The position numbers and the translations under genes are program-made. A DNA stretch of 10,796 nucleotides, taken from contig JAFZMT010000013.1 of NCBI GenBank assembly GCA_017553245.1, forward strand, positions 1-10,796, written 5' to 3'. Origin of the DNA: Methanomicrobium sp. (GTDB taxonomy: Archaea > Halobacteriota > Methanomicrobia > Methanomicrobiales > Methanomicrobiaceae). The notes under the pieces were generated by a model, which was given only the letters and a program-made list of their open reading frames with translations, was not told the DNA's origin and did not search any database. This document shows positions 1 to 5,809 of this stretch, piece by piece; positions within the stretch are counted from its first letter, which is position 1, and every line of letters begins with the position of its first letter.

Positions 1-435
1 GAAAAGACGCCCGAAATCATAGAGATAAATCCCGAACTTCTCGCGGAAGCCTGCCTTGCCGACCGCAAAAAAGTCCTCGATGCCGTCGGGTCCATGAAAG
101 TTGCCGCACTCTTCACGGAAAACGGCAATCTGGAGCCTAAATTTATAACCTATAAAGAGTTTAAAGACCAAACAATAAATGGTTTAATATCTTTATGCGT
201 CAAGATATTACACAAGGAAAGTTTCACCGCAACAGACGGTGACACTTTGATTCTCAAAAAAGTCAGATTTGACCCTGCCAGAGCAACAGAGTTGGGGGTG
301 CCAAAAGGTCCGTCCTTTGGAAGGCTTGCGGCAGGTTTTGAGATAAACCTTAACGGTCGGATAATAACGCCGGAAATGGTTTCAAACCAGATTACAAAGG
401 TAATCCGCATTAAGGGGTTGGAGAAATACCTATGA
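1..435 (+). CDS. dtdA: Probable archaeal D-aminoacyl-tRNA deacylase (DtdA), C-terminal part, 5' truncated by window edge
   Basis: The reading frame is open from base 1, so the real start lies upstream and the ATG at 94 is internal. 144 residues are visible. The family hydrolyses the ester bond of D-amino acids mischarged on tRNA, freeing the tRNA; it is the archaeal counterpart of bacterial Dtd. The assignment rests on the C-terminal part: an [20 protein letters not shown] stretch followed by a '[10 protein letters not shown]' segment, which resembles the C-terminal extension I remember from the long haloarchaeal and methanogen DtdA proteins. The catalytic N-terminal half is outside the window, so this is recognition from the tail only. 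A similar GxPxGPxFGxL pattern occurs in RNase Z-type proteins, the main alternative. The end overlaps ftsZ by four bases (ATGA), implying translational coupling. Bases 135-430 are visibly more AT-rich than the flanking coding sequence. Confidence 0.62.
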   Translation, partial: EKTPEIIEINPELLAEACLADRKKVLDAVGSMKVAALFTENGNLEPKFITYKEFKDQTINGLISLCVKILHKESFTATDGDTLILKKVRFDPARATELGVPKGPSFGRLAAGFEINLNGRIITPEMVSNQITKVIRIKGLEKYL

Positions 436-1556
436 TGAAATCAATAGTTGAAGAAGCGCTCAGCAGGGCAAATGCCGACACTGAAATGATTGTTGACAGC
501 GGCAAAGGCAATGGCAACGATGATCAGGAACTCATGGAACTTCTGAAAACGATGCGCACCGAGATTTCGGTAGTCGGATGCGGCGGCGGCGGATCGAACA
601 CCATCACACGCATGTACGAAGAGGGCATCGACGGTGCAAAGCTCTTTGCGGTCAACACCGATGCACAGCACCTTATCAGAACAAAAGCCGACAAGAGAAT
701 CCTTATCGGACGCATCAAGACAAAGGGCTTCGGTGCAGGTTCCGTCCCGCAGGTCGGAGAAGAGGCGGCTCTCGAGAACGACGAAGAGATCCGCGCGCTG
801 CTCGCGAACAGCGATATGGTCTTTATCACGGCAGGTCTCGGCGGCGGAACGGGTACGGGTTCGGCACCGATTGTCGCAAAAGCCGCACGCGACCAGGGTG
901 CGCTCACAATCGCAATCGTAACGCTCCCGTTCCGCTCGGAAGGTGCAATCAGGCTCGAAAACGCGGAAGCAGGTCTTGAGCGTCTTCGTGACGTTGCCGA
1001 CACCGTAATCGTCGTGCCCAACGACAGACTCCTCGAGGTTGTCCCCAGACTTCCGCTCCACGCGGCATTCAAGGTCGCCGATGAAGTCCTCATGCGTGCC
1101 GTCAAGGGAATTACCGAACTGATTACCCAGCCCGGAATGGTCAACCTCGACTTTGCGGATATCCGCACGGTCATGGAGAAGGGCGGCGTCGCCATGATCG
1201 GTATGGGTGAGAGCGACAGCGAAGATAAGGCAGCAGATTCCGTTAAAAAGGCATTGAGGTCACCGTTACTCGACGTTGACATCTCAAACGCAACAGCCGC
1301 GCTTGTCAACGTCATCGGCGGTCCGGACATGACAATGGAAGAAGCCCAGGGTGTGGTGCAGGAAGTCAGCGACCGCATCGATCCCGAAGCACGCATAATC
1401 TGGGGAGCACAGGTCGATCCGGACATGCAGGGACGTATGCGCACCATGCTTGTCGTGACCGGCGTCAGTTCACCGCAGATCTACGGCAGAAGTGAAGATT
1501 ATAATGTTCGCAAGCCAACATCTGAGCGCGAGTATGATATCGACTTTTTAAGGTGA
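432..1556 (+). CDS. ftsZ: Cell division GTPase FtsZ (probably FtsZ1 type)
   Basis: 374-residue tubulin-superfamily GTPase that polymerises at mid-cell to form the division ring. The glycine-rich nucleotide loop GCGGGGSNT begins at about residue 49, the tubulin signature GGGTGTGS is at 137-144, and the T7 synergy loop NLDFADI (238-244) supplies the aspartates D240 and D243 that activate the gamma phosphate of the neighbouring subunit. All catalytic elements are intact. An N-terminal extension of about 40 residues and a short linker precede a C-terminal peptide ending YDIDFLR, the place where archaeal FtsZ tails contact membrane-anchor proteins such as SepF. ATG at 432 and ATG at 435 are both in frame; GGAG at 420-423 fits either. 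It overlaps the upstream gene by four bases and is followed after nine bases by secE. The ftsZ1-secE-nusG order is conserved in euryarchaea, which is why I favour FtsZ1 over FtsZ2. Confidence 0.96.
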   Translation: MMKSIVEEALSRANADTEMIVDSGKGNGNDDQELMELLKTMRTEISVVGCGGGGSNTITRMYEEGIDGAKLFAVNTDAQHLIRTKADKRILIGRIKTKGFGAGSVPQVGEEAALENDEEIRALLANSDMVFITAGLGGGTGTGSAPIVAKAARDQGALTIAIVTLPFRSEGAIRLENAEAGLERLRDVADTVIVVPNDRLLEVVPRLPLHAAFKVADEVLMRAVKGITELITQPGMVNLDFADIRTVMEKGGVAMIGMGESDSEDKAADSVKKALRSPLLDVDISNATAALVNVIGGPDMTMEEAQGVVQEVSDRIDPEARIIWGAQVDPDMQGRMRTMLVVTGVSSPQIYGRSEDYNVRKPTSEREYDIDFLR

Positions 1557-1565
1557 AGATATTAA

Positions 1566-1739
1566 ATGGCATTTAAATTCGATGAAGATTTATTCAAAAA
1601 ATACATTCGTGTTCTTAAATTGGCAAGAACACCGACCAGAGACGAGTTTCAAAAGATTGCACTGGTAGCTGCGGCAGGTATCGGATTAATAGGTATTATC
1701 GGTTTTATCATCTACGAAATATTCCTCATCCTTCCATAA
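1566..1739 (+). CDS. secE: Preprotein translocase subunit SecE (Sec61 gamma)
   Basis: A 57-residue protein. It is the small essential clamp subunit of the SecYE-beta translocon in the cytoplasmic membrane. The N-terminal amphipathic part (about residues 1-30) contains LKLARTPTRDEF at 17-28, the conserved 'ARxPtxdEf' segment of archaeal SecE that lies on the membrane surface, followed by a single transmembrane helix at about 31-54 and a very short end. AGGTGA at 1551-1556, overlapping the ftsZ stop, is nine bases from the ATG. Position between ftsZ and nusG is the classic euryarchaeal arrangement and supports the call for such a short gene. It is AT-richer than ftsZ, as expected for a hydrophobic protein rich in Ile, Phe and Lys. 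Confidence 0.93.
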   Translation: MAFKFDEDLFKKYIRVLKLARTPTRDEFQKIALVAAAGIGLIGIIGFIIYEIFLILP

Positions 1740-1778
1740 AATCAACCCCAATCTTTCAATATTTTACAGGATTATAAA

Positions 1779-2255
1779 ATGACTGATGCAGAAGAGAAAA
1801 AGACCGTAATCTATGCGATGAAGACAACCGCAAAACAGGAGCGCACGGTGGTTGACAACATCGTAAAGGCTCTGGAAGACCATGACGAAATTCACGTTGT
1901 TGCGGTCATGGCGCCCGAGGAACTGAAAGGTTATGTCCTTATCGAGAGTCCCGACCCCATTGCGCGTATAGAACAGCTTCGCGAGATGGTTCCCAATGCG
2001 CGTGCGGTCGTAAAAGGCGAGATGGCGTTCTCCGAGATAGAGCACTTCCTCGTGCCCAAGCCGGTTGTCACGGGAATTGACGAGGGAACAATCGTTGAGC
2101 TTATCGCCGGTCCGTTCAAGGGCGAGAAGGCGGTTGTCAAGCGCGTCGACACCTCCAAGGAAGAGATCACCGTCGAACTCTACGAGAGTATGGTCCCCAT
2201 CCCGATTACGGTGCGCGGCGACAACGTGCGCGTTATTGACAAGACTCACGAATAA
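1779..2255 (+). CDS. spt5: Transcription elongation factor Spt5/NusG
   Basis: 158-residue archaeal Spt5 (NusG homologue). It binds the RNA polymerase clamp together with Spt4, closes the DNA cleft and raises processivity. Residues 9-95 form the NGN domain (starting VIYAMKTTAKQERTV) and residues 101-135 a KOW domain with the typical GTIVELIAGPFKGEKAVV run. Length and two-domain layout are normal for archaea. CAGGATT at 1767-1773 is a usable ribosome binding site upstream of the ATG. It is the last gene of the ftsZ-secE-nusG run; T-tracts directly after the stop suggest that transcription ends here or is reduced before the ribosomal protein genes, although read-through is possible because the two groups often stay together in euryarchaea. 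Confidence 0.96.
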   Translation: MTDAEEKKTVIYAMKTTAKQERTVVDNIVKALEDHDEIHVVAVMAPEELKGYVLIESPDPIARIEQLREMVPNARAVVKGEMAFSEIEHFLVPKPVVTGIDEGTIVELIAGPFKGEKAVVKRVDTSKEEITVELYESMVPIPITVRGDNVRVIDKTHE

Positions 2256-2256
2256 A

Positions 2257-2277
2257 TTTTTTTCAACCCTGTTTTTT
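2257..2277 (+). terminator. Oligo-T terminator after spt5
   Basis: A run of seven T (2257-2263) follows the stop codon by one base, and a run of six T (2272-2277) follows nine bases later. Intrinsic archaeal termination needs only short T-runs without a stable hairpin, so this pair is a reasonable terminator. No strong hairpin precedes it. Confidence 0.55.
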
Positions 2278-2311
2278 ACGGATTACCACGGACTTTCCGG
2301 TGAAAATTCCG

Positions 2312-2333
2312 CCGAACATATTGATACATTTAA
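2312..2333 (+). promoter_or_regulatory. Candidate promoter of the L11-L1-L10-P1 operon
   Basis: CCGAA at 2312-2316 resembles a purine-rich BRE and is followed by AT-rich ACATATTGATACATTTAA, containing two possible weak TATA elements (about 2317-2324 and 2327-2333). Either would place the transcript start near 2345-2357, giving a leader of roughly 55-70 bases carrying the hairpin at 2370-2391. Neither element matches the consensus well, so the exact box is uncertain. Confidence 0.35.
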
Positions 2334-2369
2334 GTCAGTACAGTTCAAACATTTTAAGACCCAAGCTTA

Positions 2370-2391
2370 GTGGCGGGTATGCATCCGTCAC
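2370..2391 (+). promoter_or_regulatory. Hairpin in the L11 operon leader
   Basis: GUGGCGGG (2370-2377) pairs with UCCGUCAC (2384-2391) to give eight consecutive pairs, two of them G-U, closing a six-base loop. It lies ten bases before the L11 ribosome binding site (AGGTGA, 2401-2406). No coding sequence covers it. Its role is unknown; control of L11 translation or leader stability are possibilities. Confidence 0.5.
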
Positions 2392-2412
2392 GGAAGCGAA
2401 AGGTGATACACA

Positions 2413-2886
2413 ATGGGAGAAGTAGTCGAGGTATTGGTACCCGGCGGTAAAGCTACTGCAGGTCCTCCGTTGGGACCGGCATTAGGACCTCTCGGAATTA
2501 ATGTAAAAGCCGTAGTTGACGAGATAAACAAGAAAACCGCAGAATTCAACGGTATGCAGGTTCCTGTTAAAGTCGAAGTCGACGACAAGAAGCAGTTTAC
2601 AATTTCCGTGGGTGTTCCTCCGGCAACGTCACTCATCATAAAAGAGTGCGGCCTTGAGAAAGGTTCCGGAGAACCCAACACAAACAAGGTTGGCAATTTA
2701 CCGTTTGAAGCTGCTGTCCGCATTGCCCGCATGAAGTTCGACGACATGCTTTCATATGAGCTTAAGACCGCCGTCAAAGAGGTCATAGGTTCATGCGTAA
2801 GCGTAGGCGTCACGGTTGACGGCAAGAATCCGAAGGATATCTTTGCTCTCATCGATGCAGGCGAATACGACAGTCAGTTAGCATGA
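2413..2886 (+). CDS. rpl11: Large subunit ribosomal protein uL11
   Basis: 157-residue ribosomal protein at the base of the stalk. Its C-terminal domain binds the 23S rRNA GTPase-associated region and its N-terminal domain faces the translational GTPases. The signature [14 protein letters not shown] is at residues 18-31; the second half contains the RNA-binding domain, with a [12 protein letters not shown] helix and a final [14 protein letters not shown] segment (from about residue 129). Length is typical for archaea. The ATG at 2413 has AGGTGA at 2401-2406, which extends to AGGTGATAC. It is first in the operon, separated from L1 by 64 bases that hold a strong RNA structure, unlike the very tight junction between L1 and L10. 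Confidence 0.97.
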   Translation: MGEVVEVLVPGGKATAGPPLGPALGPLGINVKAVVDEINKKTAEFNGMQVPVKVEVDDKKQFTISVGVPPATSLIIKECGLEKGSGEPNTNKVGNLPFEAAVRIARMKFDDMLSYELKTAVKEVIGSCVSVGVTVDGKNPKDIFALIDAGEYDSQLA

Positions 2887-2901
2887 ATAGACTATGAAGA
2901 C

Positions 2902-2940
2902 CCATAGAAGATTCGAGAATTTCGAGTCGTTGAACTATGG
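2902..2940 (+). promoter_or_regulatory. Two-helix RNA element before L1, candidate L1 autoregulatory binding site
   Basis: CCAUAG (2902-2907) pairs with CUAUGG (2935-2940) over six bases. Inside it, GAUUCGA (2910-2916) pairs with UCGAGUC (2922-2928) over seven pairs (one U-G) around a five-base loop. The two helices are joined by an asymmetric internal loop, AA on the 5' side and GUUGAA on the 3' side. Archaeal and bacterial L1 sites in mRNA and 23S rRNA are known to be two helices joined by an asymmetric loop, and archaeal L1 represses its own operon. The last two bases of the outer stem are the first two G of the L1 Shine-Dalgarno GGAGG (2939-2943), so binding would block initiation. An upstream CTATG (2892-2896) can pair with CATAG (2903-2907) instead. 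Confidence 0.68.
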
Positions 2941-2950
2941 AGGAAATTAG

Positions 2951-3595
2951 ATGGTTGAAAGGGTCCAGATTCTAAAGGCCGTAACAGAGGCTATAGAGAA
3001 GGCGCCTAAACGAAAGTTTACAGAGAGTGTAGAGATTACATTCAACCTGAAGAACATCGATATGGCGCAGCCGAAAAACCGTATAGATGAGACTATGATT
3101 CTGCCTAAGGGAACGGGACGTGTCCAGAAGATCGCCGTTCTCGGAAAAGGAGATATCACCACTCAGGCAAAAGCCGCAAAAGTGGAACTCATCATAGGAC
3201 CGGAAGAAATCGAGCGTCTGGGAGGATCACCGCGTGAGGCAAGAAAGATTGCGGACGAGTATTCGTATTTCCTTGCCGAAACCGCAGTAATGCCGCTTGT
3301 CGGTCGTTACTTGGGTACCCGCCTGGGTCCGCGCGGTAAGATGCCTCAGCCGATTCCTCAGGGACTTGACATCGGACCAATCGTAGAGCGTTTAAGAAAC
3401 TCGGTCAAATTCAGATCGAAGGACAAGAAGACATTCCATGTAAGAATCGGCAGTGCTTCGCAGTCCCTTGAGGATTTAACCGACAACATCGACGCGGTCC
3501 TGCGAAAGGTCGAAGGTCACCTTGAGAGCGGTGAGATGAACATTCGCTCGGTTTACGTAAAAACATCCATGGGTCCGTCAGTGAGGTTGATGTAA
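2951..3595 (+). CDS. rpl1: Large subunit ribosomal protein uL1
   Basis: 214-residue protein of the mobile L1 arm, which binds 23S rRNA and helps release deacylated tRNA from the E site. The family signature GTRLGPRGKMPQP is at residues 122-134, between the two halves of the split first domain; KRKFTESVEI near residue 20 is the N-terminal RNA-binding strand. Length agrees with archaeal L1. GGAGG at 2939-2943 is seven bases from the ATG. In methanogens and haloarchaea L1 is the operon's translational repressor, which fits the structured RNA directly upstream. The stop at 3593-3595 is one base from the L10 start, so L10 should be translationally coupled and share L1 control. Confidence 0.97.
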   Translation: MVERVQILKAVTEAIEKAPKRKFTESVEITFNLKNIDMAQPKNRIDETMILPKGTGRVQKIAVLGKGDITTQAKAAKVELIIGPEEIERLGGSPREARKIADEYSYFLAETAVMPLVGRYLGTRLGPRGKMPQPIPQGLDIGPIVERLRNSVKFRSKDKKTFHVRIGSASQSLEDLTDNIDAVLRKVEGHLESGEMNIRSVYVKTSMGPSVRLM

Positions 3596-3596
3596 T

Positions 3597-4445
3597 ATGG
3601 TATTATATACACACCACCTTCCACAGTGGAAACAGGATGAAGTAGAGCAGATTAAGCGCCTTTCCGGCGAATACAAACTCACGGGTCTTGTTGACCTGCA
3701 CGGTATTCCTGCAAGCCAGCTGCAGCAGATGCGCCGCGATCTTCGCGGAACCGCGGTCATCAAGATGACCAGAAACACTCTTATTGAGCACGCATTCGAG
3801 CAGCTCGGCGGCGATATCAGCAGGACAAGCGAGTATGTCGACGGTCAGAGCGCAATGATCTACACGAACGAGAATCCGTTCAAGCTTTACAAGAAGCTTC
3901 AGGAGACCATGACAAAGATGATCGCCAAGCCCGGCGACATCGCACCGGAGGATGTTGTTGTCCCCAAGGGACCTACCGCATTCCCGCCCGGACCTATCGT
4001 GGGTACTCTTCAGCAGGCGGGTATTCCTGCCGCTATCGAAGGCGGAAAAGTCGTTATTCGTGAGACAAAGACTGTTGCGAAAGCAGGCGACGTTATCAGC
4101 GCAAAACTGGCTGATGTCCTTGCAAAACTTGATATTAAGACAATCGACGTTGGTTTGAACCTTCAGGTTGCTTACTATGAAGGCACATTCTTTGAGCCCT
4201 CTACACTGGCAATTGATGAGACCGAGTTCATGAACAAACTCACTCTCGCAGGTCAGCAGGCATTCAACCTGTCTGTCAATGCAGCTATCCCGACCAAGAC
4301 AACGGCTGAAGCCATCATCGGCAAGGCTGTTCGCGAGGCCAAGAACCTTGCGGTTGAGGCGGCAATCTACGAGAAGGACGTTATTGAACTTATCATCGGT
4401 CGTGCTCAGCGCGAATCGGTGACGGTAAAAGCACTTACTGAGTAA
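3597..4445 (+). CDS. rpl10: Large subunit ribosomal protein uL10 (stalk base P0), lacking the acidic tail
   Basis: 282-residue uL10/P0. It anchors the stalk to 23S rRNA with L11 and carries P1 dimers on its C-terminal helices. The N-terminal rRNA-binding domain includes 'GLVDLHGIPASQLQQMRRDL' (30-49) and VIKMTRNTLIEHA. The archaeal/eukaryotic insert domain spans roughly 108-182, with GDIAPEDVVVPKGPTAFPPG at 113-132. Helical P1-binding segments follow, to about residue 270. The protein then stops at SVTVKALTE without the alanine-rich hinge and charged GLGALFG-type tail found in many archaeal P0 proteins, where the full length is nearer 330-350. The frame shows no sign of breakage and only 41 bases remain before P1, so this looks like a genuinely short form, possibly normal in its lineage. 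GAGGT at 3583-3587 is the ribosome binding site. Confidence 0.96.
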   Translation: MVLYTHHLPQWKQDEVEQIKRLSGEYKLTGLVDLHGIPASQLQQMRRDLRGTAVIKMTRNTLIEHAFEQLGGDISRTSEYVDGQSAMIYTNENPFKLYKKLQETMTKMIAKPGDIAPEDVVVPKGPTAFPPGPIVGTLQQAGIPAAIEGGKVVIRETKTVAKAGDVISAKLADVLAKLDIKTIDVGLNLQVAYYEGTFFEPSTLAIDETEFMNKLTLAGQQAFNLSVNAAIPTKTTAEAIIGKAVREAKNLAVEAAIYEKDVIELIIGRAQRESVTVKALTE

Positions 4446-4486
4446 GGAAATAAAAATATATCAAATTTCAAAATTAGGTGAATAAA

Positions 4487-4804
4487 ATGGAATACATCTA
4501 TGCAGCACTTATTCTGCACAGCGCAGGTAAGGAAGTAACGGAAGATGCTGTCACAAAAATCATGACAGCAGCAGGTATCGCAGTTGACGGCAGCCGTGTA
4601 AAGGCACTCATCGCAGCACTTGACGGCGTTAACATTGCGGAAGCAATCGAGAAATCGGCAGTTGCAGCAGTTGCGGCAGCACCGGCGGCAGCAGCAGGCG
4701 CAGCGGCTCCGGCAGCAGCTGAAGCGGCACCTGAGAAGAAGGCAGAGGAAGAGAAGGCAGACGAGGAAAGCGGAATGGCAGGCCTCGGAGCTCTCTTCGG
4801 ATAA
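4487..4804 (+). CDS. rpl12: Large subunit ribosomal stalk protein P1 (archaeal L12)
   Basis: 105-residue stalk protein that forms dimers on uL10 and recruits aEF1A, aEF2 and other factors. It opens with [11 protein letters not shown], the canonical archaeal P1 start. For this reason I use the ATG at 4487 rather than the in-frame GTG at 4478, which lies inside the AGGTGA ribosome binding site (4476-4481). Residues 1-57 are the helical dimerisation domain, 58-82 an Ala/Pro hinge, 83-95 a charged EKKAEEEK segment and 96-105 the factor-binding tail ending GLGALFG. Since uL10 here has no such tail, P1 would supply all factor-binding ends of the stalk. It is last in the operon; a T-tract follows the stop. 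Confidence 0.97.
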   Translation: MEYIYAALILHSAGKEVTEDAVTKIMTAAGIAVDGSRVKALIAALDGVNIAEAIEKSAVAAVAAAPAAAAGAAAPAAAEAAPEKKAEEEKADEESGMAGLGALFG

Positions 4805-4811
4805 ATCCACC

Positions 4812-4818
4812 TTTTTTT
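4812..4818 (+). terminator. Oligo-T terminator after P1
   Basis: Seven consecutive T begin seven bases after the P1 stop codon, and another six-T stretch lies near 4850. This is the usual form of archaeal intrinsic terminator and marks the end of the ribosomal protein operon. Confidence 0.6.
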
Positions 4819-4886
4819 CATTCGTTTACAACAATCACTATTGAAGTCTTTTTTCGCATTTTGTTTCATTGAAATCTGCGATTACT

Positions 4887-4913
4887 GCTGTGATGCCCGC
4901 GTTTTATCACGGC
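4887..4913 (+). other. Intergenic hairpin between P1 and the PEGA gene
   Basis: GCUGUGAU (4887-4894) pairs with AUCACGGC (4906-4913), eight pairs including one U-G, around an 11-base loop. It lies in the 192-base spacer between the P1 and PEGA genes, which holds no convincing small gene on either strand. It could be part of the upstream 3' UTR or, if a promoter lies before it, of the downstream leader. Confidence 0.35.
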
Positions 4914-4970
4914 TTTCTGCGTTTTGAGAGAAATTTTCAACAGATAGACTTATCCCGTCAAAAAAGCAAT

Positions 4971-4980
4971 TTTTTATATC
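4971..4980 (+). promoter_or_regulatory. TATA-like element upstream of the PEGA gene
   Basis: TTTTTATATC preceded by AAAAAAGCAA (4960-4969) resembles a BRE plus TATA box. Transcription would begin about 25 bases downstream, almost on the start codon, which conflicts with the good ribosome binding site AGGTGA at 4987-4992. Either the element is not the promoter or the transcript is nearly leaderless. Confidence 0.25.
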
Positions 4981-4994
4981 ACAATCAGGTGATA
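4977..4994 (+). promoter_or_regulatory. Hairpin enclosing the PEGA gene ribosome binding site
   Basis: TATCAC (4977-4982) is complementary to GTGATA (4989-4994), with a six-base loop. The ribosome binding site AGGTGA (4987-4992) is partly inside the stem and the TTG start is two bases after it. If transcribed, this would hide the ribosome binding site. The complementarity partly follows from TATCAC resembling the anti-Shine-Dalgarno sequence. Confidence 0.35.
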
Positions 4995-4996
4995 CT

Positions 4997-5665
4997 TTGA
5001 AGAAATTATTTGCGTTAATTTTGGGTATCGGACTCCTCTTTGCCGCGGCACCTGCGGGCGCATACACAATCGGCGGAGATCAGAGCCTTATCATTGTGCA
5101 CTGCGATGTTGAAGGTGCAAGCGTTTACTTCGACAGCGATTACAAGGGAGCAATCCAGAACGGAGTGCTTCTCGGATATGTCTACACGACAGGCACGCCT
5201 TACAAGACAATTACGGTCACAAGCAACGGCTACATCCCGTGGACAGGCAATATGCCGCACCCGGGTGCGGGAAACTATGCTGACGTATATGCAACCCTTA
5301 CACCCGAACCGACACCCGTGCCCGTCGGCGGCAGCATGGGCGAATACATTGTCTACTGTAACGTAGACGGCGCTCAGGTCTACTTCAACGAAGACTACAA
5401 AGGCATTATCTCCGGCGGAGAACTTACCGTCCCCGTCTATGTCACGGGCACACCCTACACAACCTATATCGTAAAGAAAGACGGTTACACAACCTTTACC
5501 GCTCAGATTACCGATTATCCTGAGGCGGGCGGCGTTGTAAAACTTCATGCGACACTTACACCGCTCACACCCGTAACTCCTGCAACACCGCTCTCCGCGG
5601 TAAGCATCTTTGCAGGTCTCGTACTGGGTATTCTCGGTATCGCATATCTTGCAAAGAGAGAATAA
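4997..5665 (+). CDS. Secreted, membrane-anchored protein with two PEGA-like repeats
   Basis: 222 residues. A signal peptide (1-22: KK, hydrophobic core, cleavage site near AGA-Y) is followed by two related beta-rich units, about 31-102 and 117-188, with the shared order I(I/Y)V(H/Y)C(D/N)V(E/D)GAxVYF, DYKG, Y(T/V)TGTPY and DGY or NGY. This matches PEGA-type surface domains, common in methanogen exported proteins and named for a PEGA motif, which here is replaced by VEGA/VDGA. Each unit has one cysteine (C36, C121). Pro/Thr linkers (102-109, 188-198) precede a C-terminal transmembrane helix (about 199-218) and a short basic end, an archaeosortase-like or simple tail anchor. Expected location is the outer face of the cell envelope. 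The start is TTG at 4997 with AGGTGA four bases upstream. The substrate or partner is unknown. Confidence 0.88.
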   Translation: MKKLFALILGIGLLFAAAPAGAYTIGGDQSLIIVHCDVEGASVYFDSDYKGAIQNGVLLGYVYTTGTPYKTITVTSNGYIPWTGNMPHPGAGNYADVYATLTPEPTPVPVGGSMGEYIVYCNVDGAQVYFNEDYKGIISGGELTVPVYVTGTPYTTYIVKKDGYTTFTAQITDYPEAGGVVKLHATLTPLTPVTPATPLSAVSIFAGLVLGILGIAYLAKRE

Positions 5666-5685
5666 ATTAGGATCTCTTAAGTATT

Positions 5686-5707
5686 TCGGGATAACAATCC
5701 CGATTTT
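5686..5707 (+). terminator. Hairpin terminator after the PEGA gene
   Basis: UCGGGAU (5686-5692) pairs perfectly with AUCCCGA (5697-5703) around a four-base AACA loop, followed directly by TTTT (5704-5707). The hairpin begins 20 bases after the PEGA stop codon, and further T-tracts lie at 5740-5745 and 5750-5754. Confidence 0.7.
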
Positions 5708-5728
5708 AAAATTATTTTACGATTATTT

Positions 5729-5745
5729 AAAAAATTGAATTTTTT
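5729..5745. terminator. A6/T6 palindrome between convergent genes, likely two-way terminator
   Basis: AAAAAATT-G-AATTTTTT is a perfect 17-base palindrome around one G. It gives six T on the plus strand for read-through from the PEGA gene, and six T on the minus strand for hypF, whose stop codon is at 5810-5812. The 144-base gap between these convergent genes (5666-5809) holds no gene. Confidence 0.5.
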
Positions 5746-5809
5746 GGAATTTTTGACATTTAGGGGATTTATTATTTATTTAACATTATATCGTCGGTTT
5801 TCCGGTATT

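Noticed and set aside
135..430. AT-rich stretch in the dtdA end as a sign of horizontal transfer
   Set aside because: The frame is continuous, the junction with ftsZ is normal and secE is equally AT-rich; local amino acid composition explains it.
441..1061. 206-codon minus-strand frame inside ftsZ
   Set aside because: Shadow of FtsZ; the translation is rich in Cys and Arg and resembles no protein.
524..1447. 307-codon open frame on the minus strand inside ftsZ
   Set aside because: It lies fully opposite a clear FtsZ frame, has a low-complexity Ser/Arg/Thr-rich translation and no recognisable motif; mid-to-high GC coding sequence with codon bias often produces such antisense frames.
2065..2370. 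101-codon plus-strand frame overlapping the 3' half of spt5 and the L11 leader
   Set aside because: Out-of-frame shadow rich in Ser and Arg; its final part runs through the T-tracts and promoter region.
3007..3020. UAAAC-GAAA-GUUUA tetraloop hairpin within the start of the L1 gene, as an alternative L1 site like that of Methanococcus
   Set aside because: The stem is only five mostly A-U pairs and I found no good second helix around it; the element at 2902-2940 is much stronger.
4451..4462. TATA-like AAAAATATATC between L10 and P1, as an internal promoter giving extra P1
   Set aside because: Transcription would start after the P1 ribosome binding site, about four bases before the ATG; the AT-rich spacer is enough to explain the match.
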